Source of the DNA: a bacterium | Lineage (GTDB): Bacteria; Planctomycetota; Planctomycetia; Planctomycetales; Planctomycetaceae | NCBI GenBank assembly: GCA_016124895.1 | Contig: WGMU01000046.1 | Span: forward strand, 1 to 40,568 | Length of the DNA stretch: 40,568 nt | Direction: 5' to 3' | Shown here: positions 34,480-40,568 of the stretch, piece by piece | Layout of the letters: each line of letters begins with the position of its first letter | How positions within the stretch are numbered: the first letter of the stretch is position 1 | The notes under the pieces: generated by a model | The model's database searches: none | The model's input: the letters and a program-made list of their open reading frames with translations, nothing else | What the model was told of the DNA's origin: nothing | Position numbers and translations under genes: made by a program

Positions 34480-35301
34480 ATGGCCTCCCGAATCGGCAAC
34501 GGCGACGACTTACCAGCGACCGTTCCTGCCAGTGAGCTTGTTCTGCTGGGTACGGGAACCAGCGTCGGCGTCCCCGTGATCGGCTGCGACTGCGACACCT
34601 GCCGTTCGCCGAACCTGCGTAACCACAGAATGCGAACCGGCGTTGCGATCCACACGCCGAATGGCACCATCCTGATCGACACGTCGCCGGAGCTGCGGCT
34701 GCAACTGATCCGCGAACGCATCGCTCTGGTGCATGCCGTTCTCTTTACGCACGGTCACGCGGACCATCTCTTCGGACTCGACGATACCCGACTGTTCGCG
34801 CATCGGCTGGGGCATCCCTTTCCGATCTACTGCGAGGAATCTACCGAGAGCAATATCCGCGCGGCCTTCCACTACGCCTTCCGACCACCGCCACCCGAGG
34901 CGCACAAAGCCGCCATCCCACAGTTCGATCTGAGACGCATCGGCGAGCAGCCGTTTGAGGTTCTGGGTCAGCGGATTGTTCCCATCCGCCTGTTTCATGG
35001 TCGCCTGCCGGTCCTCGGATTCCGCATCAACGACGTCGCTTTCTGCACCGACGTCAGCCGCATTCCGGAAGAGAGCTTCCCGCTGCTGGAGAACCTGGAC
35101 GTCCTGATTCTTGATGCGCTGCGTGAGAAACCGCATCCGACACACTTCAGCGTCGATCAGGCACTCGAAGTCGCCAGCCGGGTCCGCCCGCGGCGCACGT
35201 TCCTGACGCACATCTCGCACAGCCTGGAACACGAAACCACCAGTGCCCGCTTGCCCGCTGGAGTCGAACTCGCCTGGGACGGCCTGCGAATTCCGTTCTG
35301 A
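34480..35301 (+). CDS. MBL-fold metallo-hydrolase, PhnP-like
   Basis: The product is 273 residues from the ATG at 34480. It begins the fold with ELVLLGTGTSVGVPVIGC. A structural zinc site GCDCDTC (35-41) is followed by the family-typical RNHRMRTGVAI. The metal-binding signature is THGHADH (90-96) with LFGLDDTRLF after it, and CTDVSRIPE supplies the bridging aspartate. H-containing THISHSLEHE lies near the end. This is the PhnP/phosphoribosyl cyclic phosphodiesterase branch of the metallo-beta-lactamase fold. No phn operon is present here, so a general cyclic phosphodiesterase role is as likely as phosphonate use. Cytosolic. Confidence 0.93.
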   Translation: MASRIGNGDDLPATVPASELVLLGTGTSVGVPVIGCDCDTCRSPNLRNHRMRTGVAIHTPNGTILIDTSPELRLQLIRERIALVHAVLFTHGHADHLFGLDDTRLFAHRLGHPFPIYCEESTESNIRAAFHYAFRPPPPEAHKAAIPQFDLRRIGEQPFEVLGQRIVPIRLFHGRLPVLGFRINDVAFCTDVSRIPEESFPLLENLDVLILDALREKPHPTHFSVDQALEVASRVRPRRTFLTHISHSLEHETTSARLPAGVELAWDGLRIPF

Positions 35302-35340
35302 CCCTGCCGGAAAACGCGCTTCAAGCGAAGATTCGCGCAG

Positions 35341-35631
35341 TCACGGCAGGATCGAATCACACAGATGCGGGACGCGATCCACGAGAGGAAGAACTTTCGG
35401 TTTATAGATCTCAGTGCAGGCTTTTGCCTCGCGATGGGCTTCCAGATGCTGCTCGGATTCCCATTGCTCAATCAGAATGAAGATGCGCGGGTCGCTCTGA
35501 GAGTGAAAGATGTCAAAGCGGACGCAGCCGGATTCTTCACGCGACAGACGCCCCTGTTCGATCATCAGATCGCGGACTGTGTTGATGTCGGACTCGTTGC
35601 GGACAGTCAGCAGCACGTTGTTGTAGATCAT
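35341..35631 (-). CDS. Antibiotic biosynthesis monooxygenase (ABM)-fold protein, YgiN/LsrG-like
   Basis: The product is 96 residues from the ATG at 35631. The ferredoxin-like ABM pattern is clear: MIYNNVLLTVRNESDINTVR, SREESGCVRFDIFHSQSDP, IFILIEQWESEQHLEAHREA, and a C-terminal helix and strand. Length matches the family norm. Members act as small quinol monooxygenases, autoinducer-2 degradation proteins or heme-degrading enzymes; which applies is unknown. It is convergent with the PhnP-like gene (39 bases apart) and stands alone on its strand. Confidence 0.9.
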   Translation of the reverse strand: MIYNNVLLTVRNESDINTVRDLMIEQGRLSREESGCVRFDIFHSQSDPRIFILIEQWESEQHLEAHREAKACTEIYKPKVLPLVDRVPHLCDSILP

Positions 35632-35940
35632 GGCGGTTGAGTTCCAGCAGGGATTGACCAGATGCTGACGAGCAGGCGGAACTGCTCAACTGAAATACTC
35701 GCCAAAGCAGAGATTGGGTCACGGAATGGTTTTCGTTCTGTGCTGAGCGAGCGAATCAAAAGTCTAGCGAGTGCATCACTCTGTGCGGAGCGATGCAGCC
35801 ACTGTCGGCTCCTGCCCTGCTCAGGGAGTCGGCTCCACGGAGTCGACAGGTTTGCAATCCGGCCTGGCTCACCGTACAGATCACTTTCCTTTCACTTCGC
35901 GCCAGTCGGTGCTTCGCACTTCGCTGAAGGATCACATTCC
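35632..35940. other. Divergent intergenic region
   Basis: About 310 bases between the ABM gene start and the LURP-one-like gene start. The plus-strand open frame that spans it is an N-terminal extension without family character. A weak TTGCAA-17-TACAGA pair near 35851-35879 might be a promoter; no other signal was seen. Confidence 0.35.
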
Positions 35941-36531
35941 ATGCACGACGTTCTGAACGGCAATCTTTACCTGGTTAAAGAACACGTTGGCATGTTCAAA
36001 GCGGCCAACAACTACGATATCTACGACGTAGAAACCAACGAAGTTGTCATGCACTGCCGGGAGCCGAATCTCGGCATCTTCTCGAAGCTGTTCCGGTTCA
36101 CCGACTACAAGCGGATGACTCCCTTCGATATTCAAATCACGACGCCGGACGGCGATCCCGTCTGCCGGGTCACGCGGGGGATCTCGATCTTTCTGTCAAA
36201 GGTCTCCGTCCTCGACGAAAACGACACACCGATCGGCGGTTTCAAACAGAAACTCTTTTCAATCGGCGGCGCGTTCCGCGTGCTCAACGCGTCAGACCAG
36301 CCCGTCTGCGATCTCAAAGGCAAATGGACAAGCTGGGACTTCCGCTTCCTGGCAACAGACGGAACGGAACTCGCCCACGTCGCGAAGAAATGGGCCGGCC
36401 TGGGCAAGGAACTCTTCACCAGCGCCGACAACTATGTGCTGAGCATTTCTGAAGACGTTCCGCCGAACAACGCATTACGGCAGCTTATCCTCTCCGCCGT
36501 CATGTGTATCGACATGGTGCTTAAAGAGTAG
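35941..36531 (+). CDS. LURP-one-related/Tubby-like (scramblase-type) protein
   Basis: The product is 196 residues from the ATG at 35941, with AAGGA about ten bases upstream. A longer frame to 35662 is rejected: its extra 93 residues lack family features. The sequence has repeating beta-strands with GMFKAANNYDIYDVETNEVV, FDIQITTPDGDPVCRVTRG, SKVSVLDENDTPIGGFKQK and DGTELAHVAKKWAGLGKELF, then a hydrophobic C-terminal helix. This is the LURP-one/phospholipid-scramblase-like beta-barrel with a buried helix. Function in bacteria is unknown; membrane lipid or protein binding is inferred from the fold. It is the last gene before the integron. Confidence 0.82.
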   Translation: MHDVLNGNLYLVKEHVGMFKAANNYDIYDVETNEVVMHCREPNLGIFSKLFRFTDYKRMTPFDIQITTPDGDPVCRVTRGISIFLSKVSVLDENDTPIGGFKQKLFSIGGAFRVLNASDQPVCDLKGKWTSWDFRFLATDGTELAHVAKKWAGLGKELFTSADNYVLSISEDVPPNNALRQLILSAVMCIDMVLKE

Positions 36532-36645
36532 CCGCCAGCCGGACCGTCAGAACGCCGCTGTCGCGCCCTGCGCAACGTACTTCAGCCGATGCGCAGCGAA
36601 TGCCCCTGTCAGCCAGCATTCTTCACCGTGTGGCGGCGCGGTGAC

Positions 36646-37491
36646 TCAGTCCAGCGGACTCCTCACGGCGATCCCGGGTCGGTTCAGGACATGAGTATAA
36701 ATCATCGTCGTCGAAACATCCTTGTGTCCCAGCAGGTCCTGCACGGTGCGAATATCCGTTCCGCTTTCCAGCAGGTGCGTCGCGAACGAGTGTCGCAGAC
36801 AGTGAGAATGGACGGCGGGCGTCAGTTCGGCTCGCTGAGCCGCCGCCCTGAGTGACTGCGAAAACGTCGTGTCGTGCAGATGATGCCGACGCACGTTTCC
36901 GGAACGCGGATCGCGAGAGAGCTTTCTCGACGGAAATACGAACTGCCAGCCTGGTTCCTTCTCCGCATGCGGATACTTTCGAGCCAGCGCATAAGGCAGT
37001 GCGACCGCGCCGAATCCGTCTGACAGATCATCGTGGTGCAGTCGCCGCGCTCTCGCGATCTGGTCTTCCAGAGCACCGCGAGCCCCGTCCGGCAAAACGG
37101 TCACCCGGTCTTTCTCACCCTTCCCGTCTCGCACAACGATCTGGTGCTGGTCGAACCGCACGTCTTTGATCCGCAGCCGCAGACATTCCATCACCCGCAG
37201 CCCGCTGCCATAGAGCAACTGCGCGATGAGCAGGTCCCTGCCATCCAGCTCGGCCAGCAGCCGCTGGACTTCCCCGCGACTGAGGACCACGGGCAGTCGT
37301 TTCGGCTTTGAGGCCCGCGCGGCGTCCAGAGCGGGCAGTTCGACTTGCAACAGGTCGCGAAACAGAAACAGCAACGCACTCAGCGCCTGATTCTGCGTGC
37401 TCGCCGACACGTGCCCGTCCACAGCCAGATGCGTGAGGAACTCAGCGACCTTCGTCGGACCTGTCTGTGCCAGCACACGGCGGAGTATCAC
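36646..37491 (-). CDS. intI: Integron integrase IntI (distal copy), N-terminally truncated
   Basis: The product is 281 residues from a GTG at 37491, where intact IntI proteins have roughly 320-340. The catalytic residues are complete: R99 (LLYGSGLRVMECLRL), H230 and R233 (HSHCLRHSF), H256 (LLGHKD), and nucleophile Y265 (MIYTHVLN). The IntI-specific insert is present (ALPYALARKYPHAEKEPGW), as is the ending NRPGIAVRSPLD. The core-binding domain starts only at KVAEFLTHLAVDGHVSASTQ; the usual first ~45 residues with the TE.AY..W motif are absent, and the upstream frame soon meets a TGA. It follows the other integrase by 80 bases on the same strand. It may be a decaying paralogue or an accessory catalytic protein. 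Confidence 0.88.
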   Translation of the reverse strand: MILRRVLAQTGPTKVAEFLTHLAVDGHVSASTQNQALSALLFLFRDLLQVELPALDAARASKPKRLPVVLSRGEVQRLLAELDGRDLLIAQLLYGSGLRVMECLRLRIKDVRFDQHQIVVRDGKGEKDRVTVLPDGARGALEDQIARARRLHHDDLSDGFGAVALPYALARKYPHAEKEPGWQFVFPSRKLSRDPRSGNVRRHHLHDTTFSQSLRAAAQRAELTPAVHSHCLRHSFATHLLESGTDIRTVQDLLGHKDVSTTMIYTHVLNRPGIAVRSPLD

Positions 37492-37571
37492 AGGTTGCTC
37501 TCTAATCTGTGCGCGCAGCCGCCAGAGGGTGCTTCCCGTCGCTCAGCGCCCCGGTTGACGAGTCACCGAGG

Positions 37572-38984
37572 CTACCTCGCTGCACCGCTCGTCCTCGCCT
37601 GTCGGGGCATTGCCGGACGGACATCGAGCGGGCTTCTGCCGCTGACGCCAGGACGGTTCAGGACGTGCGTATAAATCATCGTCGTCGACACGTCCTTATG
37701 ACCGAGCAGCTCCTGCACGGTCCTGATATCGGTGCCGGACTCAATCAAGTGAGTCGCAAAGCTGTGCCTCAGTGAATGGCTCGTCGCTGGCTTGGCAATT
37801 CCGGCAGAGCGAACGGCCAGTTTCATCGACTTCTGAATGGACGTTTCTCCGAGGTGGTGGCGCCGGATGATTCCGTTTCGTGGATCCACTGACAGATTGC
37901 CGGCCGGGAACACGTACTGCCAGCCGGGCTCCTGATCTGCATTCGGATACTTCTGAGCCAGCGCAAACGGCAGCCACACGCGCCCGAATCCATCTTCACG
38001 GTCGACAGCGTGGATTGCCAGGGCGCCGCTGATCTGTTCTCTCAGCGCGTCGGCAACCACTCCCGGAAGATAGGTCACCCGGTCCTCATTTCCCTTTGTG
38101 TCGCGGACGATGATCTGCGAGTAATCAAAATCAACATCCTTGACCCGCAGCCGCAGAGCTTCCATCAACCGCAGCCCTGCCCCGTACAGCAACTGCGCGA
38201 CCAGCTTCGGGACACCATTCAGTTGCACCAGTAACCGGTCCACTTCGTCGACTGTCAGGACGACGGGCAGCCGCTTGTCTCCTTTTGCTCGCGCCGTACT
38301 CGACAGGTCGCCGAGTTCAATTCCAAAGACCTTCGCCGCGAACAGCAGCGCACTGAAGGCCTGGTTCTGAGTGCTCGCTGCGACGTTCCGCTCAACCGCC
38401 AGGTGTTCCAGGAATGAGCGGACTTCCGTAGTTCCCGCATTCTGCGGCTCGCATCCATCATGGAAGTCAACGAACCGCTCCAGCCATTCCAGGTAGGCTT
38501 TTTCGGTCGACAGCGCGTAGTGCTGAGTACGCAGGGCTCGCTGAATGCGCTGATACCAGGCAGGCCGGGTTTCATCCACACGGACCGCAACGTCATTCAT
38601 CTGCCCGCCTGACGCTGTCTCGTCTGTTTCGCCGAAGAGTTCAGCCACACGCCGTGCATCAATCGCATCCACGCCAATGACGTTTCGCAGGAACAGCACA
38701 ACGGCCTCTTGAGCCTGCTTCAACTGCCACGCAGGAGGCGAGAACCGCTCCTGCTGATCCTGCAGAAATGCCGCGATGTCTTCATTGCTGCAGGTGCCGT
38801 GTGAGTGCCGCAGTGTAGCCGTGCGGAACGCATCAAACCTTTCGACCCAGCGAACGAAGTACTTCCTCGCTTTCGCGGGCACATTCCGCGAAGTCATCAC
38901 TGGCCCGAAGAGCCTCATGGCTTCCTGCATCGACGCTGGTCGTTTCGTCCGCGCTTCCTTTCCGGCAGTCTCACGTGACCCCAT
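37572..38984 (-). CDS. intI: Integron integrase IntI (cassette-proximal copy) with extra N-terminal domain
   Basis: The product is 470 residues from the ATG at 38984 with GGGAGAG just upstream; a frame up to 39155 would cover the attI palindromes and is rejected. Residues about 141-470 are a complete Int[31 protein letters not shown], catalytic R272, H403, R406, H429 and Y438, the IntI-specific segment [18 protein letters not shown] (338-355), and the NRPG..GRSPLD ending. Residues about 20-115 form an additional helical region ([48 protein letters not shown]) that looks like a second SAM-like core-binding domain. It should recombine attI with folded attC. The gene is divergent from the cassettes, as in typical integrons. 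Confidence 0.93.
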   Translation of the reverse strand: MGSRETAGKEARTKRPASMQEAMRLFGPVMTSRNVPAKARKYFVRWVERFDAFRTATLRHSHGTCSNEDIAAFLQDQQERFSPPAWQLKQAQEAVVLFLRNVIGVDAIDARRVAELFGETDETASGGQMNDVAVRVDETRPAWYQRIQRALRTQHYALSTEKAYLEWLERFVDFHDGCEPQNAGTTEVRSFLEHLAVERNVAASTQNQAFSALLFAAKVFGIELGDLSSTARAKGDKRLPVVLTVDEVDRLLVQLNGVPKLVAQLLYGAGLRLMEALRLRVKDVDFDYSQIIVRDTKGNEDRVTYLPGVVADALREQISGALAIHAVDREDGFGRVWLPFALAQKYPNADQEPGWQYVFPAGNLSVDPRNGIIRRHHLGETSIQKSMKLAVRSAGIAKPATSHSLRHSFATHLIESGTDIRTVQELLGHKDVSTTMIYTHVLNRPGVSGRSPLDVRPAMPRQARTSGAAR

Positions 38985-39029
38985 TCGACTCTCCCGACTC
39001 GCTGGCTCGACAGGATTGGCAACTCCCTG

Positions 39030-39052
39030 GCGGGGTAACAGAATTACCCCGC
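39030..39052. promoter_or_regulatory. Palindrome 1 of the attI/intI control region
   Basis: GCGGGGTAA (39030-39038) and TTACCCCGC (39044-39052) are perfect inverted repeats around CAGAA. The right arm is followed by GGCGGCATAAT, and a hypothetical promoter GTAACA (39035) with 17-base spacing to CATAAT (39058) overlaps it. It lies 46 bases upstream of the intI start. Confidence 0.6.
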
Positions 39053-39161
39053 GGCGGCATAATACGGGAGATGCACTGTAAACATCCAGCCACCGAGTGG
39101 CTTGACACTTGACAGCGGCGACCGTAGCCTCACGCCGTTCAACAGATGAGGACATCCGGTC

Positions 39162-39188
39162 GCGGGGTTACCCCGCCGGCGGGATAAT
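39162..39188. promoter_or_regulatory. Palindrome 2 of the attI/intI control region
   Basis: GCGGGGT (39162-39168) and ACCCCGC (39170-39176) form a perfect palindrome centred on T39169. It is followed by CGGCGGGATAAT, nearly the same flank as palindrome 1. The two thus form a directly repeated unit of about 25 bases, roughly 125 bases apart. Confidence 0.6.
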
Positions 39189-39243
39189 CAGGAAATGCCG
39201 CGTCCGGGTAATCCGATAAAACCCCACGCCGCAGAATTCAAAG

Positions 39244-39250
39244 TTAGGCG
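39244..39250 (+). other. attI/cassette junction core site (GTTAGGC)
   Basis: GTTAGGC matches the GTTRRRY consensus of integron recombination sites. It is the exact complement of the GCCTAAC box that starts the attC of the following cassette. This is expected if the cassette was cut as a circle and inserted here between G39244 and T39245. A second GTTRRRY-like GTTGGGC at 39263 has no matching partner. Confidence 0.8.
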
Positions 39251-40304
39251 GCAACGAACATGTTGGGCGGAGCAAACCGATGAAGCACTACGACATCAGA
39301 ATCAATGGACTCGTGGAGTCGTCTGCCGACTCCGCTGTGATCGTGGTCTCGATCGCGCCGGATGATCAGGAGCGCGCTTGGATCAAGGACTCGTTTTCGC
39401 TTGACGACTACGACGTGGGAGGAACGCTGGACGCAGACGAAGTTCCGCGCCTCGAGAGTTCAGCCGGGCGACTGTTCCTGATCTGGAAGGTTCCAGAGTC
39501 GGCCTCGGTGTCGAACGGAGTTGAATTGGGCATCAGCACGCTCGGCGTCTGCCTTGCGCAGAATCGGCTGCTGCTCGTTCGGGCCAGCGGCGACGCGGGC
39601 TTTATCGGACGTGAGTTTCGTGGTGTGCAGACCGCCGCAGACGTGATGCTGGCTCTCCTGCTGCGGACTGTTAAGCACTTTGTCGGGCACCTGAGGGCCA
39701 TCCGTCAGATGAGCGGAGAGCTGGAGAAGAAGATCACGACGTCCATGGAAAACACGCATTTACTACAGATGTTCGCTTTGAGCGAAGACCTTGTCTACTA
39801 TCAGGACGCCATCGAGGGCAACGCCGCAGTGCTGTCAAAGCTCCGGGGTGTTGCGGGCCAGTTCGGGTTTGAGGCCCGGCAGCTCGAATTACTCGACGAT
39901 ATCGTACTGGAGAACGCCCAAGCGGCCCGACAGGCGAGCATCTTCTCGGTCGTGCTCAGCGGGCTCATGGATGCTCGCGGCACGATCGTCAACAACAACA
40001 TGAATGTCCTGCTGAAGAACCTGACGCTCATCAATATCGTTTTTCTGCCCTTGAACCTCATCGCCAGCATTGGCGGCATGTCCGAATGGAGCATGATGAC
40101 CGCTGGAATGGACTGGCGGCTTTCCTACCTGCTATTTAGCTTCGCGATGGTCGTCATCGGCTGGGGAACGTGGATCATCATGAGGAAGTTCATTGATCGT
40201 AATATCGTGCGAAAAAGGTGAGCGTCGGTGAAACGAGGATCACTAACGCCGCCTAACAACAGCATGCAGCGGACGGCGCTGCGCGCCGCCGCTGATGCTG
40301 AACG
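39245..40304 (+). mobile_element. Gene cassette 1 (CorA-like gene plus attC), 1060 bases
   Basis: The boundaries follow from the two core sites: left at the TTAGGC after G39244, right at G40304 of the attC R' box. One open frame fills most of it, on the usual strand, with 29 bases between its stop and attC. Confidence 0.8.
39280..40221 (+). CDS. CorA-like membrane transporter with GMS in place of GMN (cassette-borne)
   Basis: The product is 313 residues from the ATG at 39280. The soluble N-terminal half has ISTLGVCLAQNRLLLVRASG and the long helices typical of CorA (LRTVKHFVGHLRAIRQMSGE, LVYYQDAIEGNAAVLSKLRG, LLDDIVLENAQAARQASIFS). Two C-terminal membrane helices follow: about 245-265 and 280-301. 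Between them the CorA signature YGMN is written GGMS (266-268 GMS), so the third residue of the selectivity loop is changed. CorA proteins form pentameric Mg2+ or Co2+ channels; altered selectivity or a non-Mg role is possible. As the first cassette it may be expressed from a promoter in the attI region. Cassettes for membrane transport proteins are known but uncommon. Confidence 0.82.
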   Translation: MKHYDIRINGLVESSADSAVIVVSIAPDDQERAWIKDSFSLDDYDVGGTLDADEVPRLESSAGRLFLIWKVPESASVSNGVELGISTLGVCLAQNRLLLVRASGDAGFIGREFRGVQTAADVMLALLLRTVKHFVGHLRAIRQMSGELEKKITTSMENTHLLQMFALSEDLVYYQDAIEGNAAVLSKLRGVAGQFGFEARQLELLDDIVLENAQAARQASIFSVVLSGLMDARGTIVNNNMNVLLKNLTLINIVFLPLNLIASIGGMSEWSMMTAGMDWRLSYLLFSFAMVVIGWGTWIIMRKFIDRNIVRKR

Positions 40305-40310
40305 TTATGG
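40251..40310 (+). repeat. attC recombination site (60 bases) with extrahelical bases
   Basis: R'' is GCCTAAC (40251-40257) and R' begins with G40304 (GTTATGG). Between them CAGCAT pairs with ATGCTG, CAGCGG with CCGCTG, and CGGCG with CGCCG, a 17-base stem on one strand. G40266 and A40273 stay unpaired on one side, exactly where attC sites have their extrahelical bases, and the tip is a small loop. The mismatch of R' to GTTAGGC is expected because its last six bases belong to the next cassette. Confidence 0.93.
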
Positions 40311-40568
40311 CTATGAACTGGACTAACGAAGAAATAGCCGCCGTGAACTCGACGCTCATTCCCAAGGGCAAGGGACGTCAACATCCGGTGGACCTGCCAT
40401 CGTCTCCGCACGGTACGACGCCCGATGACGCAGCGGACTATCGTGGATTCCCACTGTGTCGCGCATCCGGCGTGGTCATGTCCAATGCCGATTTCGGAAA
40501 ATCGCGATCACCAGCAAATGAATACGGTGTCGATCAATCAATCATGTTGACATGGGTCAGATGCGACA
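40307..40568 (+). CDS. Start of cassette 2 protein, unknown, cut by the window end
   Basis: Eighty-seven codons are visible with no stop before the window end. Two starts are possible: the ATG at 40307, which lies inside the attC R' box, and one at 40313 giving MNWTNEEIAAVNSTLIPKGK. Further on come DDAADYRGFPLCRASG and VVMSNADFGKSRSPANEYG. The phrase ADYRGFPL...NADFGKS hints at pentapeptide-type spacing, but this is weak. No family was recognised. As a cassette gene it is presumably acquired, and its attC lies outside the window. Confidence 0.6.
   Translation, partial: MAMNWTNEEIAAVNSTLIPKGKGRQHPVDLPSSPHGTTPDDAADYRGFPLCRASGVVMSNADFGKSRSPANEYGVDQSIMLTWVRCD

Larger units (their letters stand above)
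36646..40568. mobile_element. Chromosomal integron: two tandem intI genes, attI region, at least two cassettes
   Basis: Transcribed leftward are two integron integrase genes; to the right are an attI-like region (about 38985-39250), a complete cassette (39245-40304) ending in attC, and a second cassette that leaves the window. The divergent layout of integrase and cassettes is the usual integron plan. No transposase, resolvase or plasmid gene is visible, so this is best read as a chromosomal integron. Its right end is not in the window. Confidence 0.9.

Noticed and set aside
39102-39131. Two overlapping TTGACA hexamers as a cassette promoter
   Set aside because: No acceptable -10 element lies 16-18 bases downstream of either hexamer, so a promoter call is not supported.
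38985-39155. Extension of the proximal integrase by 57 residues
   Set aside because: It would place the attI-side palindrome inside coding sequence, has no family character, and the ATG at 38984 has a better ribosome site.

Overview
The window looks like chromosome of a planctomycete. It is GC-rich and carries protein families typical of, or strongly expanded in, that phylum: a c-type cytochrome protein with DUF1587/1595/1592/1588/1585, a DUF1552 protein, a DUF1501 protein, a DUF1559 pseudopilin with a partner lipoprotein, and an ECF sigma factor next to a giant Ser/Thr kinase. All calls come from reading translations and motifs; no database was searched.

Left part (1-16.8 kb). A UbiA-type prenyltransferase cut by the window edge (likely menaquinone branch) is followed by a GntR/FCD regulator and a same-strand run of DUF1592-type cytochrome, DUF1552 protein and SDR oxidoreductase. 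Then come a divergent pair (decayed chemoreceptor fragment and single-domain globin), the DUF1559/lipoprotein pair, two MFS transporters facing away from each other around a long inverted repeat, a secreted hydrolase/beta-propeller fusion overlapping the second transporter gene, and an ectonucleotide-pyrophosphatase-like phosphodiesterase.

Middle (16.9-36.5 kb). A sigma factor-kinase operon on the minus strand is divergent from a DUF1501 gene. It is followed by a small membrane protein, an SMP-30/gluconolactonase-like Tat protein, a zinc-ribbon protein and glycine-rich RRM protein on the minus strand, a squalene-cyclase-fold membrane protein, a fumarylacetoacetate hydrolase family enzyme, a GlmU-like protein, a 29-residue very basic protein with its own terminator, a membrane-anchored Gfo/Idh/MocA-like protein, a secreted TPR-like protein, a PhnP-type metallo-hydrolase, an antibiotic biosynthesis monooxygenase-fold protein and a LURP-one/Tubby-like protein. 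Several intergenic palindromes match types that recur between genes in many genomes.

Right end (36.6-40.6 kb). This is a chromosomal integron. Two integron integrases (IntI) lie in tandem on the minus strand. The one next to the cassettes has an extra N-terminal domain; the distal one has lost the start of its DNA-binding domain. A divergent attI-like region with two related palindromes leads into a first cassette (39245-40304). This cassette encodes a CorA-like membrane protein with GMS in place of GMN and ends in a textbook 60-bp attC site. A second cassette runs off the window. The integron, with its paired integrases and palindromic control region, is the most interesting part.
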